A stretch of 64,000 bases of DNA. It comes from Strongylocentrotus droebachiensis (Eukaryota > Echinodermata > Echinoidea > Camarodonta > Strongylocentrotidae). The position numbers and the translations under genes were made by a program. How positions within the stretch are numbered: position 1 is the stretch's first letter; every line of letters begins with the position of its first letter. This document shows, piece by piece, positions 23,911-34,036 of the stretch. The DNA is taken from NCBI GenBank assembly GCA_035222895.1, contig JAVYIG010000169.1, forward strand, positions 744,001 to 808,000, given 5' to 3'. The notes beneath the pieces are model-generated. The model was not told the origin of the DNA, did no database searches, and saw only the letters and a list, made by a program, of their open reading frames with translations.

Positions 23911-24543
23911 CTTGTACTGTCATTATGCATTGCTCCATCTTGTTCTTGTAGTAGGCCTATCCTATCATCATCATCATCAAATGCATCATCTGCTGCAGGA
24001 TTATGCACTTCACCAACAGCAACACCCAAATCAGCATCAACTAGACCCTCCATACCCTGTACAACTTCAGGTTCAGGTTCTTCTTGTGGATGTTGGTTTA
24101 ATAAATGTTTCCTCTAAGAGTTGAAAGTGGTAAATGACGAAGGACATCCACCTTGACCACATACCAAATGTAGATGGGGCATGTCAAACAACGCATGAGT
24201 TAGCACTTGCACAAGGGCTATTCTGCTAGCACCCAAAAGAGAGCAAAACTTGGCACTTTAAGTGCACAACAGTCAGCTCTTTTGGGTGCTAGCAAAGTAG
24301 CCCGGGTGCAAGTGCTAACTCAGCACTTCGAGTGCAGTCACTATGCGAGCTCCTAAAAAGTGCTAAAATTGAATCTTTAAGTGCTAAATTTAGCACAACA
24401 GTCAGCTCCTTTGGGTGCTAGCAAAGTAGCCCGGGTGCAAGTGCTAACTCAGCACTTCGAGTGCAGTCACTATGCGAGCTCCTAAAAAGTGCTAAAATTG
24501 AATCTTTAAGTGCTAAATTTAGCACTTTTTTGTTTTGAGTGTA

Positions 24544-25094
24544 CATGTAGCCTAAGAATTTTTAGTCATATTTCTGGGGTAGCTTTAGGATAACTGCAAA
24601 AAAAAGCAATGAATGCACTTCCTACATAAGTGTAGTACACAGGGTCGGCGATCCCAGGGGGCGGGGGACACGCCCACCCCCCTCAAATTTTGTTAAGGGG
24701 ATCGTCCCCCCCCCCTCTCAAAATCTGAAAAAGTGCCAAAAAAAAAATGTATAGCATACACTGACTAAAGACTGCAGCACACTTTGAAGCTTTAGAGGGC
24801 CCAAGAGTGCAGCGTTTAGAAAAATAAAGATGCAAAAATACCGAGAAAAATGAAGTGTGAAAAAATATATTGTTTGTTTTTATACTATAGTTTTGTTAAG
24901 GAATGTAATTTGTAAAACAACCAAACCTTCCAAAACCTGTGAGGGGGTAGTTACTTTCGTCACCTTCGCCCCTTTAATTCACTATGCTCTCTCCCATTTG
25001 CGTATTGATGTGGGGGGGGGGGGGGGAAGATCCCCTCTAAAAATAAAAATTAAAACGTGGTTTATTTGTAATTCGATACCAGTGATTTACAAAT
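24544..25094. other. Non-coding sequence with C- and G-runs
   Basis: C-runs near 24675-24715 and a G-run at 25012-25026. The sequence CAGGGTCGGCGATCCCAGGGG near 24642 looks like an element terminus. No gene. Confidence 0.4.
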
Positions 25095-25720
25095 GTTGCT
25101 GAAATGGCTTCCGGGGGCTCTGCCCCCTGGACCCCATCAAGGGCCTTAAGGCGGGTCCCTGGTTGCTCATCTGACGGAAATTACATGCATATTATGCCTG
25201 AGCTTCGGGACGCTGCCCCTGGACCCCACCAAGGGCCTTAAGGTTGGCCCTGGATGTCCATCTGATCGTAATTCAATGCCTAAAGCGCCTAAGATTGTGG
25301 GAGCTCCGCCCCTGGACCCTACTCCAATTAGTGACCTGCATGCCAATGCATCTCACAAATAAGGTATCGAAATATGTTCATCTGACCGTATTTAAATGCC
25401 TAACATTCCTAAAATGCCCCTTGACGCCCGCCGGGGTCTTGTCTTGGACCCCATACCAATTTACGCTCCACTTGTTTTGCTCTACCTGATCGTAAATACT
25501 TTAGCCCCCCCCCCCCCCCCTTCCCACTCGGAAAAACGTTGCAAGGGCCTGCTTAACATGTAAGAGTGGTGGTGATGCGGATTTTTTCTTCTGCCCCCCC
25601 CCCCCGCTCCAAACGTTTCTGCTCATTGAGCCACTTCTCCCTCGTCCCTCGCATTTCGTCCCCCCCCCCCCCACCCTGTTCAAGAAAAGCAATCGCCGCC
25701 CCTGGCAGTACAATTTAATA
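25095..25720 (-). repeat. GGGGCGGAGCCCC-type repeat block, copy C (inverted)
   Basis: On the minus strand this repeats the copy A units: the GGGGCTCTGCCCC hairpin, CAAGGGCCTTAAGGCGG and TGCTCATCTGAC.G.AATTA occur about four times. At its right side CCAAACGTTTCTGCTCATTGAGCCACT is the inverted counterpart of the copy B terminus. Poly(C) runs at 25505, 25597 and 25660. Confidence 0.7.
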
Positions 25721-26009
25721 AATGGCGAGGAATAAAGTACAAACTACTCTTTTGCTTTAATATCGGAGCTCGTATGAAATTGCTGAAATGTTATAATGAG
25801 ATTTCATCACAGAGATATGTATGTATTTCATTGTTTGTACCAGAGCACCTTTGAATCTTTGCAGAGCAAAACGTGTCTAGAGTTGTTACTTCAAATGAGC
25901 ATGATTGACGATTACCTAGGAACATTGCAATACAATTTACAATGCACATTTCTTATGATCCAGACAAGAAATACGGGACTACATGTAGCAGTTAGAGCTA
26001 TATCTACAC
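25721..26009. other. AT-rich non-coding sequence
   Basis: No feature recognised. Confidence 0.35.
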
Positions 26010-26740
26010 TAATACCCCATTCACAGTGGCCTCAAACACCGCGACAGCAGCGGGACTGTCCCGCTGCTGTCGCGGTGTTGTCTTCAGTGTGAAGGCTCGG
26101 ACCCGTTATAAACTATCGCGGGATAACACCGCCTCGCGATAACGCCGCGACAAACTATCGCTAGGTTCGCCTAGCTACAGCAGCGGGACAGTCCCGCTGC
26201 TGTCGCGGTGTTTACTCAGTGTGAAGGCTCTCCGCTATAACACCGCGACAAACACGTGTGATTTGTTTACTTACCTATCACTGACCTCTTTTCTCCAGCA
26301 ATGGGGAACATAAAGTGAAATAGAAATAAAGTAACCAGTGGATTCAAATTGATTTTATTATTATGTAGATATTATAATTATCCAAATAAAAATATTTCAC
26401 ACTTCAAAAAATTAAAATATTCTGACTGGAAGCAATAAAAATGCTAGTTTTTTAAAAAGTATTATGATCGAGGATACAAAAAGCAACTTGACAAACCCCG
26501 CGCTGAAGTATTTCCGGTCATATCGGGGTCACTCGCGGGTCATGAGCCATGCATACACGTGTTTGTTACGGAGGTAATACAAATCACCCGCTGCAGCGTG
26601 AATGGGTACATGATATTTATCCCGCTGCTGCAGCGGGATAACTTTTCTACTGTGAATGCATTTGTAGCGGTGTTATGGCGGTGTCGCCGCTCCGCTACAA
26701 CGCCGCTACAAATTTCAAAACCACTGTGAATGGGGTATAA
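26010..26740. mobile_element. TAA-flanked palindromic transposon (Harbinger-type, non-autonomous)
   Basis: The element spans 26013-26737 between perfect TAA direct repeats. It has 17-bp inverted ends (TACCCCATTCACAGTGG and its complement). The interior is rich in CCGCGACA/GCTGCTGTCGCGG words, including a perfect 45-bp palindrome centred at 26057 and a repeat of it near 26176-26210. A 3-bp TWA duplication is characteristic of PIF/Harbinger. It encodes no protein. Confidence 0.82.
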
Positions 26741-28239
26741 GAAACAAGCTATTTTTCTCCTACTTATTCTGATGCAGTTACTTTTGTTATTGAAAAGCTG
26801 ACTATAGACACAGTCCGTGATTCGATACAAAATAAAGTATATGTGGGGATGTGGACTGGTTTGTATTTCATGTACAGACTCGTCCGATTATGTAAATTAG
26901 TTAATTATACATGTTACCTATTGGTTTCGCGGATGGATAATTGATTGTGTAATACGCCGCCCACGTCAATGTCAAAACACACTTGTCATGTACTAAGGTA
27001 GAGCGCAAGTTGTTTTTGTGTTAGGGAGACACGCGGAGTATCTTTGGTGAAGATTTTTTTTACAACTGTCTGGCAGTCTTTATGAGTAAGTTATAGAGTT
27101 AAACCATGTACCAAAGGGATTGATTATGCAAAGTTGGGGGTTAATTTAGATGTCTGTTTGAAGTAATCATGTTGATAAGAATGCCTGTTAATGAAGTACA
27201 TCATAAGTTTTGTTGAGGGCGTTAATTTGGGCATATTACGCTGTTTATAATTAACATGTTAGAGAAATTTGTGATAAAATTGTTTATAGAACATTTTTTT
27301 GTCAAAATTATATTGTGAAAGATGAAGGTAGTTTATACACCCAATGCTGTTTTAGAGAAATTAAAAAAATATGTGTTTGTTGCGCGTTTTTAAAAATCAG
27401 AATTGCGCATATGCGTGTGTGCAGATGAGGGCGCTGCGCAAAACAGACACTCTCGCACAATGAGGCAGTTTATAGTTGCAGTCTGAGCATGAGTACATAA
27501 AGATCATTGCAGACCAAATTGTAAAATACACTGAGACAAAATACTGCGTACGTGCTTATGAAAGTTATGTAATCATTATTCATTTATACTCAAGCACTGC
27601 ATTCCACGATACACAGAAGAAACATTCTTGGAAAAGGGGAAACAAAGGCTTTTTTATGTCGCGCCTCTGTCGCTGTAGGAGTGATTACTTCAAAATGTAC
27701 AAAGTGGGACCTCTTTATGTTTTAAAGAACTGTGCATATTCGGAGTCAACCGTGAAGTGGTGTATTTAAATTTCACCTGCAGATAAAGGTAATGATATTT
27801 TATACAAATAATTCATGTTTGCTAGTGCGTTAGTGAATATTATCTCGCAAGTCAAGTCAGGATATTTAATGTTATCTTTCAGAACAACTTTGTTTGATTA
27901 ACTGTTATATTTTTCTCAAACTTTCCCTGATTTGTATGCATCTACAGGTAGAATTGCCCTTACAAAATATTAAAAAATAATTTTGGAAAGATTTAGTGAC
28001 GCAGAATGCGAATGCTTACGTTAGTTGTTGCTATGTAGGATAAACATTATGGCGTTCCCTACCTATTAAACAACACGCAATATATGAATTTTCATTTATA
28101 CTTTTGAAATAATATCGTGACTGGTGAATGGAATCGTATCGAGGCACCTCACAAAGACGTATGCATTTGGGGGGGGGGGGGGTTACATTACGAAAATTGC
28201 TTATTGAAATAGTATTCAAGATACATACTACAAAATCAA
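26741..28239. other. Intergenic sequence
   Basis: No gene recognised; a 97-codon frame at 27476-27769 has no domain. A G-run lies at 28169-28182. Confidence 0.4.
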
Positions 28240-28625
28240 ATGTTCTCGACCCATGTTTTTTTTTGGGGGAAAAGAAAAATAACGTAAAAGTTTACGCAGT
28301 TTCAATACGTGAAAATAAATACAATTTTGTTTAGGAAATACCAAACGTACACGTACAATGTACTTTACACTAAATTCATTGTCGTCGACTCATGTTGTTT
28401 TTTTGTTTAAGAAAAAGAGCGTACAAGTTTACTTAGTTTTAATACGTGAACAACATAACACTTTTATTTAAGAAATACTTAACGTACACGTACAAGTTAC
28501 ATTTCACAAATGTTATGTTCTCGACTGATGCATTTTTGTTTAAATAAAACGATAAAGAATGCACACATTTAATCAGTTACAATTTAGGATATGCTTAACA
28601 TACACGTGCAAGTTACATAACGCTA
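28240..28625. repeat. Degenerate tandem repeat, about 130-bp unit, 3 copies
   Basis: Each unit runs GTTCTCGAC(C/T)CATG, a T-rich stretch, AAGTTTAC..AGTTT.AATACGTGAA, AGAAATACTTAACGTACACGTACAAG and TTACAT. Units start near 28240, 28378 and 28510 and are progressively diverged. Confidence 0.7.
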
Positions 28626-28792
28626 CCCTCTTTGTATTAGAACCAAAATGTCTAGGCCTTCCTTAATTTATTCCATTTTTCTCTACAATTTTCTTTATAC
28701 AATAACTGAATAACAAAAAACATGTAAACATAAGGTATAATGCAAAATATACAAACAATAATAACAATATGTCAAAATGTGAGTTACATATG
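28626..28792. other. AT-rich sequence
   Basis: Nothing recognised. Confidence 0.3.
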
Positions 28793-29177
28793 AAGAGCTT
28801 GATTCCAAAAGGAGCTAAATCAATTTTTTATCGAAAATGAGTTGTTTGTCTTCTTAAAATACTTATTTTCTACTTGGGAATTCAATGCACTATATCACAT
28901 TATGAAATTTCATCTTGAAAAACATACAAATTAGCTTTAAAATTGTGTTCAATTTCCCAACGGAGCTAAATCCATGAATAACAACAAAAAATGAAAAATT
29001 CATCAAAAACGTACGTGGTAGATTGTTTTAAGTGAAATATTATTGGTCAAGGGTAACACCTCTAACAAATATGAAAATATGAAAATACATTACTAAAGGG
29101 AAAGTGGCAGAATAACAAAAGGTGAGTTACCCGGACATACCAAAATTGGATTTAGCTCCTTTTAAAATTAAACTCTT
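28793..29177. mobile_element. MITE-like element with about 35-bp inverted ends
   Basis: AAGAGCTTGATTCCAAAAGG-AGCTAAATC at 28793 matches the complement of the right end (GATTTAGCTCC...AAACTCTT at 29148-29177). GGAGCTAAATCCATG recurs internally at 28964. No target duplication is resolved. Confidence 0.6.
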
Positions 29178-29741
29178 CTTAAAGAGAAGGTTGAGTTCTG
29201 GGAAGAGGTGAGCTTTTTCATTGTTATTATAATTGAGGAAGAACATCAGATAAGAAATGTTGTCTGAAAAGCATGGCTCTTCAAATGCCTTCCTATTCTA
29301 AATATGGCATGTAACACCATACAAATGGGGACGGATTTGTATGCAACATGTTCGTGTAGCCCCACATACATATTTTTGTGTACATTGCTTGTTACTTTAC
29401 CAAGATTTGGCAAAATTTCTTATCGTTTTGATGATTCCAGAACCTTGCAGTACGCACAAATACGTATGTGCTAGATGATCAACCTAGCGAGGGCGCTATT
29501 CAACTTCACTTGAAATGGTTACGACCTTTTCCAGAGAGCTGAAAATCCCTCGTTTTTCGAAATTTGGAAACCTTTTTATTTGAAATAGTGTAGTGAAAGA
29601 CGCTTTGAACATCTATACGATCTATCAACCTATATCCTGGACTCGGATGGTAACTCTGAAGTCGAATTTAACTGGATTTTGTATTTGTCAACTGCCCCGC
29701 CCATTTTTGGATTTTGAATATGGCGGCAATTGCACACAGTA
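29178..29741. other. Sequence upstream of the pogo element, possibly LINE 5' region
   Basis: GGCAAAATTTCTTATCGTTT..GATGATTCCAGAACCTTGCA at about 29408-29448 resembles 63659-63697, so it includes a dispersed repeat. Because Tx1-like ORF1 begins just beyond the right end of the pogo insertion, this may be the 5' region of that LINE. That is inference. Confidence 0.4.
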
Positions 29742-32700
29742 GGGGAAGGCGGGGTAAGTTGAGCATAGGGGTAAGTTGATCCACCCCCTCTAAGCCATTT
29801 ATGAATGAGTCAAACATTGTGGTGGCGCCATCTATAGATGAAATATTGCATATCCCCACACCCTGCCATATTGCTTTTTAGATTGAAACAGAAACCAACG
29901 TTGCAGAGGGAAAAATCTGATTTTCTGCCATAAAAGTGAATAGGTGTGAATGAGGTAAGTGTACTTTTCTTCCATATGCAGCATAGATATAATATGGATA
30001 TATGATGACAATTGTTAGTCCATGTATGGGTCTCCATGCTTGTCATAGCCTTTTACACAATGAATGCATAGAAAATGTGTGTATGTGGTGATATCTCAGA
30101 AAGTTCAGACTGGGGTAAGTTGAGCCAGACCCTATGGGGCAAGTTGAGCCATGGCTCAACTTACCCCGTAGGGTCTGACCAACTTACTAAATATTGTTGG
30201 ATGAGTATTACAAAACAATTCGCATTGTATTTTGGAATTTAGAATTGAATAACAATGTTTTGAGATGGACTTTGTACTAAACATATATTTTATATCCATT
30301 ATTATCTTTCAGAAGCACATGAGAAATGCGTAACTACAAGTGAAAGACGAATCGAGGACAAACTCCCCGCGATGTTATGGAACGAGCGGCTGATGCTGTT
30401 GCTGGCGGAAAGAGTGTGCGGAGTGCAGCTAAGGACTTTGCCATTGATCGAATGACGCTGAAACGTTATATTGAAAGGAGAGATGGACAACAAGGACTGC
30501 CTATGCACCCGTCGCCTTGCGGCATCAGGTGTTTTCTCCTGACATGGAGACAGATTTGGGAGATCATGTGAAACAGTTATCAGATATGTTTCATGGTCTG
30601 TCAGTGAACAGGTGCTGTACATTGGCATATGAGTTTGCAAAACGAAACAATGTTGACGTGCCAGCCAGCTGGGACCGTGAGAAAAAGGCAGGCCAGGATT
30701 GGTGGTTAGGCTTCAAGAAGCGACAAAACCTGGCAATAAGGCATCCAGAGGCCACATCTTTAGGACGTGCCACTGCGTTCAACCGACCAGTTGTTGATAA
30801 GTTCTTTGACAATCTTGCCCGGGTGATGGACAAATACAAGTTTTCACCAAGTGAAATCTACAACACAGACGAAACTGGGTGCACCACAGTTCAAAAGCCT
30901 GCTGCTGTTGTGACCGAGAAGGGGAAAAAACAGGTCGGCGCAATCACCTCTGCTGAACGTGGGGAACTGGTAACCGTTGTGTACACTGTGAGTGCAATTG
31001 GCTCAGTCGTGCCTCCTTTATTCATCTTTCCAAGAGTAAACTATAGAGAACACTTTGTTAGACGGGGGCCAACTCAGTGCATAGGCAGATCAACCCGTAG
31101 TGGCTGGATAAATCAGGACTCGTGGAATACCTCAATCACATCATCAAGCACACCAGATGTACACCAGAGAGGAAGATTCTCCTGATACTTTACAACCATG
31201 ACACCCACATTTCTCTTGATGCTGTGGACACTGCAAGATCTCATGGTGTTGTTATGCTAACATTACCACCTCACACGTCACATCGCCTCCAGCCTCTAGA
31301 TCGATCAGTGTATGGGCCATTGAAGACGGCTTACAACAGAGCCTTGGATGGATGGTTACGTTCTAACCCTGGGAAAACTGTGACTATCTATGAAATTCCA
31401 ACCCTGGTGAACCAAGCACAAATGCTTGCTGTGACGCCATCGAACATCATTGCAGGCTTTCAAGCGACAGGTATCCATCCATTCAACAGGGACATTTTCA
31501 ATGACTTAGATTTTGCCCCTGCTGTCCCGACTGACCGTGAGCAAGATGATGCTGCTGCAGATGGCATCGAGGTGAATCCACCCCCTGTAGATGCAAGGCC
31601 ACCAGGTGAGACTCCTGCTGCTGGTTCTGCCCCTGCTGCCCCGACCGAACGTGAGCGAGATCATGCTGCTGCAGATGGCACCGAGATGAATCAACCCCCT
31701 GTAGATGCAAGACCACCAGGTGGTGATGTCCAGCCACAAAGACAGCAAATAGATGGTCTTCAGCCGTCCACCTCCAGGGAACCCAGTCTGAGCAATGTTG
31801 TGCCTCGTCCATACGTATCACCATCTGATGTTCATCCGTTTCCTAAAGCAACAGCAAGAAAGAAGACGAGAGCCGGTCGCAAAAAAGGCAGCACAAAGAT
31901 TCTGACTGATACCCCAGTTCGCCAAGAGCTTGCAGCCCTATCCGAAAATCGCAAACGGAAGCCATCTGCCAAGAAACCAAAGAGATCCTTGTTCAAAGTT
32001 AAAGAGAAGAAGAAATGTCCCCCAAGATCCAAAACCCTAGTTCCAGTGAGACAGATTGTGATTCAGAAGTTGAGTACGATGACGAATCAGATGTGGACAG
32101 TGATGGTGATATGGATATCATTGAAGGTGACTTTGTAGTTGTCAAATGTGCTGGAAAATCAAGATTTGTGCATTACATTGCTCGGGTGGATGTACTGAAT
32201 GGAGAGGAATTTCAGTTTGAAGGTGTCTTCCTGCAGAAAGTTGCTGGAAAAGTCGGAACTGACCCAGTGTTTGTTCCAAACCCAGATGATGAAGCAGGCT
32301 TTGAACTGGAAGACATCGTGCGTAAGCTGCCACAGCCGAAGAGCGTTGGCAGTTCTGCCCGTTGTTCTGGACAGCTTGTGTTCAAAACTGACTTGTCACG
32401 TTGGCAGCTTAGTTGACTTGATATCTGACATGTTTAAGAGTTTCAGATGATGAAACCGACATTGATAAGCGAGATATATTGTGCCTTAATTGCCACCGTC
32501 CGATTATTGGCCTTTCTTGGTGTACTTGGCACTATTTTGTTTTAATGTGACTTGAAACTGTGGCAGCTGGATTGAATTATAAATGAACACAACTGAGGTG
32601 CATTAAAATATTTTGTTAGGTAGTGCACTTTAATTGTTTTTGAGACAGAATAATGGTTTTGTACTTCAATTAGTTTTACTTGGGGTGAAAGATAATTTAA

Positions 32701-33205
32701 GTATTTTGGACATATGTTTTTAAATATAACTGTTGACTTGAAGCTGTGACAGGGGGGGGGGGATCTTACCAGTAAACAATGTTGTTTTTTCTATGAGAGT
32801 GTGACTCAATATGTTTGTAACTGATTACTAGAACCACGAAGACAAAGTAATCATTTTGTTAAGTGTTGTAGAACATTACCACATTAAATATTTTTCAGGT
32901 GAAACAATGATTTTGTACTTCAGTTGTCTTCATTTGGGGCAATGATCAACTTACCCCTGTGTGGCTCAACATACCCCAGAGGGTGGATCAACTTACCCCT
33001 CAGGTGGGGCATGTTGAGCCATTTGACCCAAGTTTTTTCGAAGGTCACAGTGACTTTCGGTGTGGGGTTAGAAACTTAAACTAGCTACAAAATGTTTCCC
33101 AAGCATTAAATTAGAAGGTAAGCTACTCACTTCTGCAAAATCATCAATCATTTCGGTCCTAACATGCAAATACCAAAAACTGGCTCAACTTACCCCGCCT
33201 TCCCC
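29742..33205 (+). mobile_element. Pogo-like DNA transposon, 3464 bp, TA target duplication
   Basis: The 23-bp terminal inverted repeat GGGGAAGGCGGGGTAAGTTG-AGC at 29742 is perfectly mirrored at 33183-33205, with TA on both outer sides. Sub-terminal GTAAGTTGAGCCA/TGGCTCAACTTAC copies recur inside, including a near-perfect 50-bp palindrome at 30127-30176 and a cluster at about 32945-33025. The interior encodes a pogo/Tigger-type transposase remnant. TA duplication and the DDE family agree with the Tc1-mariner-pogo superfamily. Confidence 0.9.
30326..32416 (+). pseudogene. Pogo/Tigger-type DDE transposase pseudogene
   Basis: The likely ATG at 30326 is followed by MRNYK and then TGA at 30341-30343. 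From 30344 the frame continues through TNRGQTP and a psq helix-turn-helix (ERAADAVAGGKSVRSAAKDF, RMTLKRYIERR). A frameshift near 30480-30510 moves to the frame reading VALRHQVFSPDMETDLGDHV and the DDE core: IYNTDETG (first Asp present), then GELVTVVYTVSA and PLFIFPRVNYREHF. A second frameshift at about 31120 gives VEYLNHIIKHTR and LLILYNHDTHIS. Here the family has Asp before NH; this copy has Tyr (TAC at 31191-31193). PPHTSHRLQPLDRSVYGPLK (third Asp) and a long Pro/Ala/Asp-rich and Lys-rich tail follow. A third frameshift near 32014 leads to an acidic C-terminal domain ending at 32416. In the family the enzyme binds its element ends and transposes them; this one is dead. Confidence 0.88.
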
Positions 33206-33207
33206 TA

Positions 33208-33845
33208 CGTCATACGCTGGGAAAGCTGGACATGAACTTCCAACAGCTACGCACTTTGGAGGTAAGCCAGTGTTTGTTAAACATAAAGATTGATGATCAA
33301 GTGATTACAAATGAAGAGATTTTCAAATGTCTCTGTAAAACTGTGCCTAGCTGTGATATCAAAGGAATTCAGAAAATCGGAGGTCTATGGAGACTGTATG
33401 TAGAAAATCAGGACAAGAGAATCAAGATCATTACGAATGGACTGAATGTACGGAATGTAAACATTGCCGTGTATGACAAAAACCCATTTCTTAGAGATGA
33501 AAATGAAAATAGTCTTTGTCTTCTGATTAGGGACATACCACTATCTGCCCATGACTCCCTGATCATCGATGAACTCGAGAGACTAAAGTACAAGGTTTTG
33601 GGGACTTTTAGCTACCAACGTCTCCGCGTGGATGGGCGTTTGACAGATTGTCTAACAGGCGACAGAGCTGTGTATATTCAGCAACCGTCAACCCCCCTCC
33701 CCCGAATCATGAACTTTGGCCTTCTTAAAGGCAAGATCTTCCACTATGGCCAACTCCCGTCAACTACGAGACCAAAAGTTATATGCGCGAGATGTCTGAG
33801 CGAAGGTCATCAACCAACCAGGACACATCCAGCAAGACTGCACCA
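33208..33845 (+). mobile_element. Tx1/L1-like LINE, 5' fragment (split by a nested LINE)
   Basis: This is the part of an old plus-strand LINE left of the inserted CR1-type element, carrying most of ORF1. The remainder resumes near 37790 and ends near 40030. Its 5' boundary may lie left of the pogo insertion. Confidence 0.75.
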
Positions 33846-33852
33846 GAGATGA
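33232..33852 (+). pseudogene. LINE ORF1 protein, N-terminal part (RRM-like plus zinc knuckle)
   Basis: ATG at 33232 opens about 200 codons: a first globular part (residues 1-80), an RRM-like part with LCLLIRDIPLSAHDSLIIDE and LGTFSYQRLRVDGR, and the start of a CCHC knuckle, CARCLSEGH. That is the usual order in nucleic-acid-binding ORF1 proteins of Tx1/L1-type LINEs. The frame dies right after the knuckle, where the tail of the inserted minus-strand LINE (ACAAT repeats) begins. The original protein therefore continued into what is now 37790-38356. Confidence 0.75.
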
Positions 33853-34036
33853 TACAATACAATACAATACAATACAATGAACATTTAGGGCGCCATTCCC
33901 ATAAGGCTCAGAGCGCTAACATCAAATAATAGTATTGGTCTTTACTACATGTAGTAATTAAAGGCTACAATTAGATATTCCATATAAAATATCAAATTCA
34001 ATTGATTAAATTAAATAATTAAACATAGAGGAGAAT

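Larger units (their letters stand above)
23251..24541. mobile_element. TA-flanked inverted-repeat element carrying exon-like fragments
   Basis: The left end CACGCAAAAAACTG..GTGCTAAAT is the inverted counterpart of the right end ATTTAGCACTTTTTTGTTTTGAGTG. TA flanks both sides (23249-23250 and 24542-24543). AGTGCT/AGCACT words crowd both sub-terminal regions. Near the right end a unit of about 131 bp is duplicated in tandem almost perfectly (from 24267 and from about 24397). The interior has protein-coding-like pieces and a large hairpin, listed separately. It is probably a non-autonomous Tc1/mariner-type element that has captured other sequence. Confidence 0.7.

Noticed and set aside
31498-31824. 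Minus-strand frames of 80-108 codons
   Set aside because: Shadows of the pogo transposase tail, where a repeated Ala/Pro/Asp segment keeps the opposite strand open.
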